A stretch of 64,000 bases of DNA, taken from Carya illinoinensis. Its lineage: Eukaryota; Streptophyta; Magnoliopsida; Fagales; Juglandaceae. Below the pieces are notes generated by a model. That model did no database searches. It saw nothing but the letters and a program-made list of their open reading frames with translations, and was not told where the DNA came from. Location of the stretch: the NCBI RefSeq assembly GCF_018687715.1, contig NC_056764.1:436501-500500 (forward strand). Reading direction: 5' to 3'. The position numbers were made by a program, and so were the translations under genes. How positions within the stretch are numbered: position 1 is the stretch's first letter; every line of letters begins with the position of its first letter. Below are positions 11,421 through 24,717 of the stretch, one piece after another.

Positions 11421-14243
11421 TAACCAACAAATTTTGTATATTATCTATTTAATAATTTATTTAGTAGGAGAGTAACTACTGAAAGAAAACAAAATTAATC
11501 TAAATTTTGAATTAACTGGGTATTTTAAACTATCATGAATCATTTGAAGGAACATATATTTTCTTAATAAATTAATGGAGAATATAAATATTTCAGATGA
11601 TAAACATTGAGTTAGGTCTCTCAAATAAATAAATATTTGTATACAGAATAGAGGGAGGAGGGGGAGGTCTGTGGCTGTGGCAGTGGCAGAAGCAGCCGCA
11701 TTTACAATAAATTTATCACTACACAATCCCTCACGAACAGCTGTATAGGCTTCAAGATTTATGATCCCTACGACCACAAAGAGTACAACCATAACACTAC
11801 TACTACTACATAAGATAAAGGTTAATTAATGGAAAAAGTTGTTGACATTTTTGGGTTTGTTTCAAAATTCCAACTTCTTTTGTAAATTCACATTCTATAT
11901 TATCTATATATAAATATATATTATTTTCTATATTTCGTGATATTTCAAAACCTTGGATCTTAGATGTTGTTTGTTAGGGGGGAAAATAATGGCGTGAGGA
12001 CTGTGTATTAATTGCTGCCTTCACATTTCTTAAGCATGCCATCCGAAAGTAGGTTTTTCTTTTTCCTATAGTGCATATGTATAATCAATTATAGTTGAAG
12101 ATGGATAACCAGAACCAACTGACTTTGTATGATTGCAGTTGAGCTTAGTTGAGAAGTGACTTAGTCAATGCAAAGGTCTTTTAGGGTCCAAATTAGGTAA
12201 AATCCTCATTTGGGTGAAGCTATTTGCTTTACAGAGTGGTTGGACACTTGCATGCACCTCTGTTTTGAAACCCCATGGAAACTTGACTATTGATATGGAT
12301 CCCACGAGAATATCGTGACATTGTACTTCATCTTGATCACGATCCAATTCTTTGTTTATCCTTCTTCTTCTTCTTCTTTTCTGTTTACTTTTTTCCTTCA
12401 TACATAAATGCATACAACAAATAGACCTGAATAGATGAAAAATACCCAGCAAATAAAAATAAAATAAAGTTATCATGTCACTCTACGTAATAGAATTCAG
12501 GAATAAAGATGAATTACCCGGTGATAAAGCTATGGATGAATGCTACGGTCATGAGTTACATGGGACCAAAGTAGACCTTGTTTGCAAGCAAGGAATTCAT
12601 CTTTCCAACCTAATTATGTTCCATGTACACATGTATTATTCAGTAGAGAGAGAGAGAGAGAGATGATGTGGAACTTTAAAAAGCTGGTCAAAAATTAACG
12701 AAAGGAAGGGAATAGGCATCTCGTGGATGCAAGGTAGTGTGGCGCTGCAGCAGCAATTATTCTAAAGAGAGATTTGTTCTGAGTCAACTTCATAAAGTGG
12801 GATTAGTGAAATGATACTGATCTTGTGTTGGCAGGGTGAGGATGAGCACCACCATTTCTCATTGATTGCAACCCTGATCTTGAGAATGTGTGATCCAGCT
12901 ATACCGTCTGATTAGTAGACCTCATCTTCTTGCTTAGTCGTGTTCGTGCAGCAATCTAATAAATATATGCCATTCCAGACAAGATCCAAGAAGAAAACAT
13001 GAGGGTCCATTAATATTTGAACATAGAAAAGGTAATATAAGGGGAATAAAATAAGATTGATTCAACTTTACGCGCGATCCCAACCTAATTACTTATGTTT
13101 GGCTTCTTTTTCCTATGGTTTCGTAAGGGACCAAACAAAGAACAAGACTTTAGTTAGACAACTTGAAATACAGGTTATTGAAAATCATCATGATGTTGTT
13201 AATATAAATCTCTCAATCTTCATAACGACATATTATGTCCATGCTCCATAACATATAGATGTCTAGATTGACCACAAATTCACTTCTATCTCAATGCACA
13301 TAGACCTCTTTAATTTGTTATCACGGGACCTATTAACTCTTAGATAAGCTGCTTAACATCTTAATTAAACTCTATTGTTTTTCTTTCCAAGGACGAAACC
13401 CAAAAACTAAAGAAGCATCTCTCCTTGGAAGTTTTGAGTTCCAACTCCAAATCATCACTCTCCCCCTGAACAGGCTACAAGGGGCAGGAGCAGGGATGAA
13501 CTTAGGCCGTAAAGATAATGAACGACCGGCTGACCAAACCTGTTCCGGTGGATCGGATGGGATGCACCACTAATTCTCACTTCTGCACCAACCCAACAGC
13601 TAATGCAGTTTATTTTTCGACCGTAGCAGCCTTCCCGACCATGCATTCGGCCCTCTTCCAACATGAACACATTAAGGACCTCTCAAGTCATCGCTACTAT
13701 AAAACTGAACCACAGCATTCCCCAGATCCACCAAACCAGCAAGTTTGCTCTTGATTTCCGTCCTAAATACATGTCACCCCAGGATCAATCGCATGGGAAG
13801 AGCACGTACCATTCTTAGAAAGTGAATAACAAGCACTTCCAAAGAGCACATACCAAGAGCTCCCAAATCTCCGAAGATCCAATGGATATTGAATAAATCA
13901 ACACATTGCACGACAAATTTCACCATTGCTCTGGGCAAAAGAGACTGCTCCAGCAATGAAGAAAATTCTCTTTCTCCAAAAACACCAATACATATATAAA
14001 ATTATCCTTAAATCATAGAACTGAAACTCCAACAAGTAAAGGGCATTGATAGCCACCCCGATAAATCAGGTTATGTAGGATCAAAATCCATCCAAAACTA
14101 AAAATTGGGTTTGGGATTTCATTTAACTCCCTCTAAATCTGAATTATTTGAACAAAACTTTGCCGGAATAAGTTATTGGAACTCAAAAAGATTTTCATCA
14201 CCATCTAAAGCTAAACAGCACAGGCAGGTAAGTATACCCTTGA
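11421..14243. other. spacer, no gene recognised
   Basis: Non-coding spacer between the BB promoter and the 3' end of the ADP/ATP carrier gene. It contains a CTT-rich run near 12360-12380 and a (GA)n run near 12645-12662. The open frames at 12165-12476 (-) and 13455-13754 (both strands) lack recognisable motifs. The last few hundred bases should be carrier 3' UTR. Confidence 0.5.
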
Positions 14244-15888
14244 TTAACCACCACCAGATCCGTATTTCTTCCCGAACATAATCAGCTGTAACTTGTCATA
14301 ACCAGCAAGGACACCAGCACCAGCAACAGCACGGAGGATGTTTGCACCAGCACCCTTGAAGAGAGACTTGGCACCCTCATTCTTCAGGATCTGAGAAAAA
14401 GCATCCAGCGAGCTCTTGTACTTGACAGCTTCACCAGAGGTCATCATCATTCTTCTACGAACAGTGTCAATAGGATAGGATGCAAGACCAGCACCATTGG
14501 TGATGAGCCAACCGAGGGCAAAGCTAGCAAAAAAGCTATCCTGTAATCACCAAAAAATGAGAGCAATATGTCATGAAAAAATGGTAAAAAAACTCAAGAG
14601 TCAAGTGAGGTCCAACACTTGATAAAAAAACATTGCTCATGGACTGTCCTTCCAAAAGAAAACAAAGAAATATCTTCACGCTCAAAACTTATCTGGACTT
14701 TTCGCAGCAAGAGGCTCAGAGAAATTTTCAATGACACCCATAAAGTTCATGCAACATTGTAGTAATACTAACACAACTTCTTCTTTTTCTTTTATTAGTT
14801 AGTAATACCAACACAACTTCATTTATCAGATAACAAGCATGTAGAAAAAAGCATCAATACATGGCCCACACAAATAATAATTAAATCCCAATGAAGTGAT
14901 GTTAAAAGAACAAAGAAGTATGCCAACCTGCAAACCTCCGGTAAGGACAACAGGCTTCAATGAATCATACATTCCAAAGTAAAGACCGCGGTACACGATG
15001 ATACCAACACATGAAATGTTGAATCCACGGTAGAGACCAGCAAGACCATCAGATTTCAATGTCTTTCTGTAGACATCAACCAGCCCATTAAATTGCCTCT
15101 CTCCTCCCTTTTTCGCTGCCTTTGCATCATTGGCCAGACGGGTTCGAGCATAGTCCAGGGAGTAAACAAAGAGGAGGGATGAGGCACCAGCAGCACCACC
15201 TGATGCCAAGTTACCAGCAAACCATTTCCAGTAACCATCCTTGTCTTTCTTGAAGTTGAAAAGCCTCTTGAAGTAATCCTTGAAAGCAAAGTTCAAGGCC
15301 TGGTGCCAGTTTCAGAGTGAAATCTAGCATTAGAAGCTTGATAAACAGAACTTTACCAGACTAAAAGTAAAAAAGAATAAAACCACTAACCTGAGTAGGG
15401 AAGTAACGTATGACATTAGCAGTGTTACCTCTCCATAATGAACCAAAACCCTCCTCTTTAATTGTTCGCTTGAAACAATCACCAATACCCTTGTATGGTT
15501 CAGACAGCCTCCCAGTTTTGATCATCTCATCCTGGTTCTGGATAAGAAGTTTAACGCGCTCAATTGGAGCAGCAGCTGTTTTTGATACAGCAGCAGAGAC
15601 TCCACCCATAAGGAAATCAATGAGAAAGTTTCCCTTCGGTTTCTCTGAAGCGGCTGGGACAAAAATTGGGGAAGCAACATATAGATCAGTGGTAGCTCTA
15701 CATGCTGGCATTGTGGGATACTGAAATGCTGCATTAGAGTAGTTCCCAAATGTGGCATGCCTTTGGTACAGAGCTGACTGATGGAAACCGCGGTTATAAC
15801 CCCGAACATCTGTGCAAAGGTCAGCACGAAGATGGAGCTGGCCAGCGGCCTTCTGAAAAACTGTGGGCTGTTGAACCCGATCAGCCAT
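14244..15888 (-). CDS. AAC: mitochondrial ADP/ATP carrier, frameshifted in the last exon as read here
   Basis: Coding exons (minus): 15888-15391 (166 codons), 15299-14928 (124 codons) and 14541-14244. The product is the plant ADP/ATP translocase of the inner mitochondrial membrane, exchanging cytosolic ADP for matrix ATP. It has a long N-terminal extension ([18 protein letters not shown]), as in plant AACs. Carrier repeat 1 has [10 protein letters not shown], repeat 2 has SLDYARTRL, and repeat 3 has [12 protein letters not shown], the RRRMMM signature of ADP/ATP carriers. It ends [10 protein letters not shown]. The expected product is about 388 aa. Exon 3 is 298 nt, one base too long: a run of four A (plus strand 14520-14523) stands where frame and homology call for three. 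As read, translation leaves frame after residue 297 and stops at 14469-14467, before the signature. This is either a base error or a damaged paralogue. A leader intron lies upstream. Confidence 0.92.
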
Positions 15889-15899
15889 TTTTACTAAAT

Positions 15900-17604
15900 C
15901 TGCAAGGATACACACTTCAATGTAAAAAATGGTTAATATTACAATAAATGAAATGTGACAATGAATAGCTAAGGCTAGCTATGAATAGTACTGGTTCACC
16001 ATAAAATAAAAAATCAATAATAACAAAGAAACTGAAATCACGACCCATACAGAAGGCACTAAAACTCTACTTACGAATTCAATCAATATATAACAAGAAC
16101 AATATTTGCAGAAGAATGCCAGAATAAGAGAGCAGCAGCCATGCACCATGCGAACAAAAAATCTTACTTCCCTTTTCAGTTACACATACAGACAAAAAAG
16201 CCACAATATGCAATAAAAATAGACAAAAAGAAAAACCAGAAAAAGAATCGTCAATAAAATGCCTTTCGAACAAAGGATGGTTAAAAGCAAAAAGTGCATG
16301 AATTTTTTTTAAAAAAAAAGTACAGCTAAGATATGATAAAAAGGGACAAAAAGAAAAACAAGAGATTGAATCATCAATAGAATGATAACATTATAGCCTT
16401 TCGAACAAAGGAAGGTGAAAACAGAAAAACTGACTGGAAAAGTAAAAATATTTACATTGCGGCAATATTTGATATGCAGTCTTTCTATCAATCAATTGAT
16501 TTGAAAACTCCAAAACATTTAGCCATTCCTAGAAGACGACACTTGAATAATCGAGTCCAAAGACTATTTTGATGTAAGTGTCCTGACTACAGCTAAAACT
16601 GTAGAAAGCAGTGCATGGGATGATAAGTAGTGTAATGAATTGATCATCCACAATCACATAGCACATTCCATTCCTTAGTTGGAAAAATATGCTCCCATGG
16701 AATAAGATTAAGCGGAACAGAATTGACTGCATCATGCCATAACCATTTGACAATACACAAGTATAAACTTGAACACATCAATCCCATGAATATTAACTAC
16801 AATCAAAATTGAAGTCAGTACACCTCTAAGATGTGCAACACACCAGAATAGCCCAAAACAGTAAATGATCCACTGATAAATTTCTGTTTCATCCAACAAT
16901 TAACGATTTGCTTATAAGAGGCTAAAACCAGTAGTTATCTTCGGCATACATTTCCCGTATCCAAAGTTCAAAAGACAAAAAGATTTGCAAAGATCAATGA
17001 TAATATAGAAAGTTTAAAAAAATAAAAATAAAAATAAAAATTGGGTGGACTCAACAAAATCCAAAGCCTTTCCCTAGCAAACTGTATTGTCAGTCAACTT
17101 CATTGCTACAAAAATAAAGCTGTTCAAAATATATAGGCGCCGCATCAAACTATTGACAGAAGAAGATAATCCTTCAGCGAAATTATGAAGTCGAACTACA
17201 TATAGATAACACACCGGATTATGCAAAGTAGACTAAAATCAGTACAGATCTGACCTATTGAAGTCGAGTACAATGATAATAAAATCGAAATGAATTGCGA
17301 GATATAAAAATGAAAATAAAAAATAAAAATCAGACGCTCGAACAAAACAAAGAAAACGAACAGATCTAAGAATCCAGATAATTTCATCGAAAAAATCCAC
17401 AAAAAAAAAAACAAAGAAATCAGATCTAACGCGCGGATTATAAAAAGGTTCTACCTTCGTAGTCCGGATGAAATCTGAGCCAGAAATGAAATTTAAAATA
17501 AAAAAACAAATACACAAAAAATACAGATCTATAATAAATATTCGGGATACATCCGATGTGAAAGAAACGTACAAAAAATAATTCCTTGGTTTTTTTTAAT
17601 ATAC
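15900..17604 (-). other. leader (5' UTR) intron of the ADP/ATP carrier gene
   Basis: The acceptor TTGCAG|ATTTAG at 15900 lies 11 bases before the ATG, and a good donor AAAAG|GTATAT lies at 17605/17604. This gives an inferred 1.7-kb intron in the untranslated leader. An alternative donor CGAAG|GTAGAA lies near 17455. Inside is an imperfect duplication of about 90 bp (about 16201-16290 and 16341-16430) centred on GCCTTTCGAACAAAGGA. No coding exon is seen. Confidence 0.6.
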
Positions 17605-17720
17605 CTTTTAAGAGGAGTCTCCGCCTTTCGCTGTGCAGTGAAAAAGAGAGTGGGTATGCGAAAGGATGGGAGAGAAGACCGAAGAAATAGGAAGAGAGGG
17701 TTTGTGTTTTGTGTGGTGGA
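17605..17720 (-). promoter_or_regulatory. untranslated first exon and promoter side of the ADP/ATP carrier gene
   Basis: The minus strand carries a leader-like CT/AG-mixed segment (CACTGCACAGCGAAAGG) ending at the donor at 17605. Upstream sequence to about 17.8 kb is GC-richer than its surroundings. The start site cannot be fixed by eye. Confidence 0.4.
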
Positions 17721-19593
17721 GACTCGAGAGAGCGAGGCTTTGGAAAGAGCGTAAGGAAATGGTCACTTTTTATTGGCTCTTTGTGGGATGGGCCCTGTAT
17801 TGAGCGTTTCAGTACGGTGTTAGTGCCGTTATCGGCCCAGCTTCTTTTTGGACCCCTTCTTCGCCGTTATCGGGCAATGAAGGAAAATCCATGTCTGTAT
17901 TAATGGGCCTCCAGTGCTATTTCTCGCGTGCCAGAAATAACGGGCCATGTTTCAAGAACCATGACCACCGATTTCTAATGGGCCTTGGCCTCGAGTGTAT
18001 CATTGGTTTGCGAACATACAGATCACCTCCTTGATATCAAGGATATATATGAGCAGGGCCTTAAGGTATGGGCTTTGTGTCTCACCGAGTTTTTCCCATT
18101 GAGCTGCACAGTCCTTTGGTATATGGGCAGGGCCTTTTGGACCCAGTGTCCCCACATCACACACATGAAAACTTACCATTTTCGATGTCATTTCAAGATT
18201 TAGCAAATGTGTAATATATGAAAATAAGTACCATTTAGAGCATCTTCATCTGGCCTTACATCAGTCCCTTATCTTTATATTTGGAAGAAATATTTAAGAT
18301 TTTTACATAAAATCTTTCTTCATCCGGATCCCTAAATTGCAGTCTAATTTTAGGAACGCTACAGTAAATATTCATATATGGAGATTCACTGTACATCTCC
18401 ATCCCAATTTCGCCCCAACGGTTTTGGAGCTCGACCCGTGAGATCTTCTCCCTTCCTTCCCCGCAACACAGCACCTGCACCTCTCTTCACCTAAATCAAA
18501 GGTGAATCATCTCAAATATTGCCCCGATTTATTATTTTTGCATTTAGATTTTTGGTTTCTCATTCTTGCATGTATTTGGAATTTTTTTTTTCCTCTTGAT
18601 TGGTTCCTGTGTTGATTTTGGTGTTACTGTTATGGTTTTCTGCCTCTTGTATTTCTATCGACGTTCCTGTTGTGGTTTTCTAGTTCCTATGTTTCTATCG
18701 GCGCCAGATGTGAGTGTTTCTTGCTTCTGTAACTGAACATTTTGGCTTCAAAATCTTAAAGGCACCTGTATAATTTTTACAAAATTTTAGACTTAATGTG
18801 TATATAAATCTGCTCTACTGTTTTTTCTTATCTGTTTAATGATGAAAAATGGTGGTAAAGGCTTTTTCCTTCTTTGCTTCTCATGGTCACACACATTCCT
18901 TTCGGTTATTTTTCACTTCCATAAAGTTTCTTTTGCTGTGAGTTTCAAATCTACAATCTAGGAAATGTAAGAATTTCTCATATTTGAAAAAAAGATAATA
19001 AAATAAAAGAGTTAGTAGTTAAAATTATAAATGGAAGAGAGAGAAAAATGTAATAAAAAAATAGAGAAATATTATTTAATATAATAGAAATAGGGATGGA
19101 GAATGAGATATAAGAGGTTTTTAAAATATGAATAAAATTTGAGAAAATATAATTTTGAGTTAAAAGAATAAAAATAGGGATGAAAAATTGGACGAGAATT
19201 GTCGTTTTCTGAGGTTCGTTTTCTTTAACTCCTTCCTATAGTAGACGATTTCAATCATCCTCTTGTACTTCCTTTTTTATTTATTTTTTTTCTTCCTCCC
19301 AACCTTTTCACAATTTTGGATGGGGATATAAAGGTCAATGAATTGATCAGACGAAAAGGTTGTTTTTCCATTCATTTATTCATTTACACATGTAGAGAAG
19401 TTGAAGCCAACTTCTTCCAGATCAAATACTGCAGCTACAGTAGTAGTCCCTCCAATATTGTTTGTATTCTTTTGTAGTCTTCTGTATAATGGTGTCTTTC
19501 TCGAAAGTCGAAACCCTGGCCCGGGCTTAATTTTATGTGCTGGCTTGCAGCAGCCACATACGTTACTGTATATATGCTTTCCTAATTAATGTA
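17721..19593. other. spacer with dispersed AT-rich repeat
   Basis: No gene recognised. From about 18236 ('AGAGCATCTTCATC') to about 19200 lies AT-rich sequence. A segment near 19097 (GAGAATGAGATATAAGAGG) recurs with few changes at about 25328 and more loosely near 25895 and 26420. This suggests copies of one non-autonomous element family; its ends were not fixed. Confidence 0.45.
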
Positions 19594-19990
19594 AGACTTG
19601 TTTGGTTTTATAAAAATTTTTATCTTATTTTATTTTATATCATTATTCTAAAATTTTTAAATTTTTATATAAAATAATATAAATAATTTAATTTTTTTAA
19701 ATTTTAAAATAAAAATAATATTAAATAAATATATTATAACAATATTTTATTTAATTTTTAACTTTTATTCTAACTAATCTCATCTCATCTGTAAAAATAA
19801 AAGAAATCATGTTTATATAATAAATTGAAATGAGATGAATTGAGATGAAAGTTAAAAATTAAATAAAATATTATCATAATATTATTTTTTAATATTATAT
19901 TATTGTGTTAAAATTTAAAATAATTAAATTATTTATTATATTTTATATAAAAATTTAAAAAAATTATAACAATTAAATGATAAAACAGTT
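19594..19990. mobile_element. fold-back MITE, about 0.4 kb
   Basis: The two halves are inverted copies of about 180 bp around a short centre at about 19790-19830. The left half contains TAACAATATTTTATTTAATT and CTCATCTCATCT. The right half contains GAGATGAATTGAGATGAAAG followed by AATTAAATAAAATATTAT. The whole is more than 85 percent A+T. It shares the CTCATCTCA and TTTTATTTAAC words with the MITE at 40.8 kb. Confidence 0.7.
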
Positions 19991-22793
19991 ACTTTATCCA
20001 AAGGGGGTGTTAACGTCGGCCAGACAGAACATGTTCACGAAGCTGGCTAGATAGCTAGGCAACCGGCCTTCTTGGAATAATTCCTCTTATGCTAGCTCGA
20101 TCGTAGCTAGCAAGCACCTGCACCAATTCCTTCCTGGCATATATAACGCTAGCTTCTCCTTGCTCGTGCTGTCATTGGTTTCCAAATGAATAAATAATTT
20201 ATATTAATTAGTGATGAGGTGACTACTACTTCACGTCAAAGAAAGAAATGAATGGAAATTTGGACTCGCAGGGAATCACTTCGCAAATGTCATATTGCAG
20301 ACAAAGGAGTCTTAGTTTAGTATTCTCTGCTGGCTAGCTATATCTTCATGGATAAATTAAATAAAAAAAGAGTAGATAATGTATCGATCTATTGATATCA
20401 GAGTGATGGGTTGTGCATGTGGCCAATTAATTGCCACTATTGACCATTCAATTTAAGGCACGATGGCTTGTTTTTTAGCGTTTGTTATTTGAATTTGGTT
20501 CATGATCATCAGCTCTCTACAGAGAATGTCCATTTCGCACTGGATTTGCGGGATTTGCCTGCTCGTGGCTTTATAGTTAAAAGAAAATTAACATTCCTGT
20601 ATATTTTGCTCAATGGCTTTATTAATCCATTTGCTTTTTGAGTTGAAAATAATGATGGCCTTTGTGCTGATTACTTTTGCTGCAACCAAGCATGTAATGC
20701 ATCAAATGAGATGCATAATGCATGCAAATTAAGCTCAAGTCGTTTTCCCAAATGTTGTTGTTAACATACTCAGTGCCACGTGAGCGTAATGCATGCACTA
20801 GCAGTGGGAGTTTGCTGGAACCCTTTCCTACATTTGCTTTCCATCTTTGCTTTAATATTATTATTGTTATTTGCTGCTAGTTACAGTAGTTTGTATGATG
20901 TCTCCATGCTTAAAACTTAAAGTGGTAACAAAGTGCTCCAGTGTCTTTGCACCCCATGAGGAAGCTGTCTCTATCATCTTTGCATTAATGGTGATGGTTG
21001 AAAGGTCCATTTTGTGCGACAGTAGTATCCATCCGCTAACCCTAGAATTAGGATACTTGCTGTGTATACGCTGGTTTTCAAGACTGCGGTCACTGTCCAT
21101 CATGTTCAAATTTAAAGGTGATGTTTTTTGGAGAGTACTATAGTCTTTACATGCAGCAGTGAGAAGTTGCTTTCTTGACCATATAATATGTATATATCCC
21201 TTGATTAAATGCTCCTTTGGCAAACTGATCAATTCCCCAGCTGGTAAAATCTTTTTGTTTGCTAATCCTGAAAAAACTGCTTAATTATTGTGTAATTAAT
21301 CAGACAGTATATGGTTCATGTCGTGGTAGACCTGCTCTGTGCTGATCCATTAATACTCTTTGAGAAGTAACAGCTTCCACTGTCGATCTCTATTAATGTT
21401 ACTTTTGTATTAATGCTTGAAACTTTTGCTTCCGTACAGAAACCTTCATGACTTAAGTAATAGGCTAACTAGATGATCATCTGGTCTTTTGAGAAAAAAT
21501 GATGCATGATCATCAGTATTGAAGGTTTTCCAGAGTGCAGTCGACAGACAGCTCTGCGGAAAGATACTCAACTACTTCAGCGGCCTTTAAAAAAACAACT
21601 TAACTCTATCGGAAGTCAGATTATATTGTAAAATTCCATTTTACTCAAATATATTTATATATATCCAAGTTAGGGTTTTCATGAAGCTTCTGCGGATAGT
21701 GTTGAGTGGGTAACATAACCCATTAATCACAGATATGCGCGCCCATCAATCCCTTTCATCCAGTTAGCAAGAGACAGATAAATGAGCAATCCTTTCGCAA
21801 TCACAGCGTCATACTTGTATGTGAACAGCGAGTTCCAATAATGAATCTATTAACATTGCATGCAGGTATCCATGAATTTCATGATCAAGACCTGCCACCC
21901 TCACATGAGTTATTTCCTACTAACAGCAACTTGTGATAATATCATGATCATTTTTTGGATACTTTGTACACTGGGAGTTATTCTCATCATGCCGACCTCT
22001 TGGCCAATCACGATATTTTGGGGAACAAATCAATTGGCCCTTTTACAAAAAATAAAAGTCTCTGGTTCTACAGTACTCCTACTAATTTATTTAACCGATT
22101 GATGATGACACGGTTGCAGATCTCTGACAAGTTTGTATCGAAGTGGCCAGTCATAAATTCACGATCAAAAGTACTACTTATTCAACATTAATATATAATT
22201 AGTAACTAATTGGGTAACACTTGCATAACACCAGCACTACTTAATGACTATAAAAATTTTAAAAACATTTAAAAATCAAACATTAGGTACGGCCTCCAAA
22301 ACATGTCGATCTGTCATATCAGTGATGTTACGTGATTATTAGTACCGTTGGTGGTGTTACAAGCTGTTTCATTCTCATATAAGTAATGTTTTTTTAAGTT
22401 ATTTTTACCTATTTTTTTATATATTCTATTAATATAATTAGTTAAATTAATTTTTTTAATACACAATCAATTATATTATTAAAATACATAAAAGATTATA
22501 TAAAAGTGACTGTATATAAAATTAATTGATCAAAGACATATGATCAGGAATAATTGATATACAGATGAGTACCGATATCTAATCTACGCATGTTGATATG
22601 TGAGTTGTAATATATCATCAATTACTGAATTGAGCTAGCTCATGTCCGGCCCCTTGTCAGAATGGTAGGAGATTTATGGATTAGGATCGAGCGAGTTTGT
22701 GTCGGCCATGCGGAGATGAACATGCGATCGATGAGGCGCGAGCACTGCAGAAAGATGAGCTAGCTTTCTTGCATGGGACTATGTACATACATA
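19991..22793. other. spacer, no gene recognised
   Basis: Moderately AT-rich intergenic DNA with many GCTAGC-type words. Open frames at 20867-21232 (-) and 21860-22191 (+) have no recognisable motif. The first Helitron terminus begins at the right edge. Confidence 0.5.
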
Positions 22794-23589
22794 TCTATAG
22801 TGATTATATAAGCGGCAATCCGCTTGCTACAGTGTTAAGAACAGTAAAAAAAATTTTTTCAATTTTATCCTTTACTTTATTTGGAAATTACCGCAGTTTA
22901 CATTTTACTTTCATTCCACCGACAGTTATTTTTGTCTTTCTGCCTCCCACCGACAGATTAGTTTGCTTTATTATTTTTCCGATTTTGCCCTTATTTTTGT
23001 TGTTCAGTTCATTGTGTTCAGTATCGTTTTACTTTGTCTTCAGTATCGTTTTACTTTGCCCACTTTATGTTATTGTCTTTTTACCATTAATACTTATCTC
23101 TTAATCTGACAATTTGAATCCAACTGTAGTTTAAATATCAGAATTTTTTTCATTTCCGTCTTGTGGCTCTCTACTACGTTCTGCTCTCTCACTCAGCATT
23201 GTAGGTACGTTTTATTTGTTTTCCTCAGTATTGTAAAAATTAATTGTATTGTATGAATCTATTTCTTATATTATGTAATTACATGATATGCATGTGTATT
23301 ACAGCCAAAAAAAATGGAAAGATAAAACTATATTTGCATATTTACTATATTTGCATATTTACATCTTTATTTACATAGAGTAAACCCAACAAAACAATTA
23401 AATCCCTCATACAAATTGGATCTTCTGAAATTTAATCTTCAAATTTGTTCGTACGTCCTAAGAACACAAAAAAAAAAACAGCAGTTAAGAGTGAAAACAC
23501 AAAACCGAGTTCCAAAATTTTTGAAAAAAAAAACTATCCAGTTGAAAATTTTCGTCTAGATGTGAAAAATATCTATCTATACTAATAAT

Positions 23590-24020
23590 TTACATCAATA
23601 CACGAAAATAATGAACAAATGAAAAAAATTTCACCTTCCGGCATGGTCGTGGGCTGCCGACTGGCCATTATCAGCCGATGTGAACTGCGATATTAGGAAG
23701 ACCCAACAAACAACATATTCAACGGAAAAACCTAGAAATATCCATCAGGAAAAACAAAAACTTCCTTCAACCAAAAACAACAGATCCAACCAACAAACCG
23801 AAAATATCGTTCAGATAAAAAAAAATTAAAACCCAAACAGAGTACGTTAATACACAATGGTGAAATAATACACAAACGAAAAATATTTCACCTTCCGCCG
23901 TGGTAGTCGGCTGCTAAGCGCGGTCATAGGCAGCGGATCTGAGCCACCACGAGAGGAAGAACTAACAAATAACAAATCCAACAGAAAAATTCAAAAATAT
24001 GCATAAAAAAATAACAATAA
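23590..24020. repeat. imperfect tandem duplication, period about 257 bp
   Basis: 'TTCACCTTCCG' followed by a TGGTCGTGGGCTGCC / TGGTAGTCGGCTGCT block and then GAAGA-CAACAAA sequence occurs at about 23631 and again at about 23888. These are the only GC-rich patches in the region and might be pieces of a captured gene; I could not identify one. Confidence 0.7.
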
Positions 24021-24324
24021 GTTGTTATTGTGCATGGAGGATCCGCACGTTACATACATCATTTGCAAAACAATAAGTTGTTGTACAGATCTGAAAATTC
24101 CAAACATCAAACAACAAAATAAGAGAACGGAAGAACAAAATAAGGCAAGAGACAAAAACAAGAACAAAAAAACGAGAAGGAAACTCAACCAAAAAAAAAA
24201 AATTTGTTCAGATCTTAAAGTAAAAACAGAACAAAATTTGAAAAACTGTCAAAAACATTCTTCATTGAAACGTATAAAAAATCAATAACAAATAAATGAA
24301 ATAAACGGTTCAGATCTGAAAGTT

Positions 24325-24633
24325 TAGAAAAAAAAAATTCCCGTAAAAAATATTCTAGATCTAAATGCACAAAAGATGAACAAAAAAAAAATATAATAAA
24401 CGCAAGAGATGAGTAGTTCAGACGAAACTACAGGAGATTAAAAGAAAAAGAAAGTAGAAACAAAGATCAAACAAGAAGATAAAAACTGAGAGAAAAAAAA
24501 TTCCCGTAAAGAACATTCTAGATCTAAATGCACCAAAAAAAAATCAAATAAATGCAAGAGATGAGTAATGCGGACAAAACTGCAAGAGATTAAAAGAAAA
24601 ATAAAATAAAAACAAAGATCAAACAAGAAAATG

Positions 24634-24640
<7 letters not shown>
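24325..24640. repeat. imperfect tandem duplication, period about 163 bp
   Basis: The segment containing ATTCCCGTAAA, ATTCTAGATCTAAATGCAC, GCAAGAGATGAGTA and ACAAAGATCAAACAAGAA appears at about 24337 and again at about 24500, with scattered substitutions. Confidence 0.8.

Positions 24641-24714
<74 letters not shown>
24639..24714. repeat. (AG)38 microsatellite
   Basis: Seventy-six bases of uninterrupted AG dinucleotide repeat directly after the 163-bp duplication. It is likely length-polymorphic and a candidate site for assembly error. Confidence 0.98.

Positions 24715-24717
<3 letters not shown>

Noticed and set aside
12165..12476. 103-aa minus-strand frame with an Arg run
   Set aside because: The Arg run is a CTT microsatellite; no motif or conserved composition.
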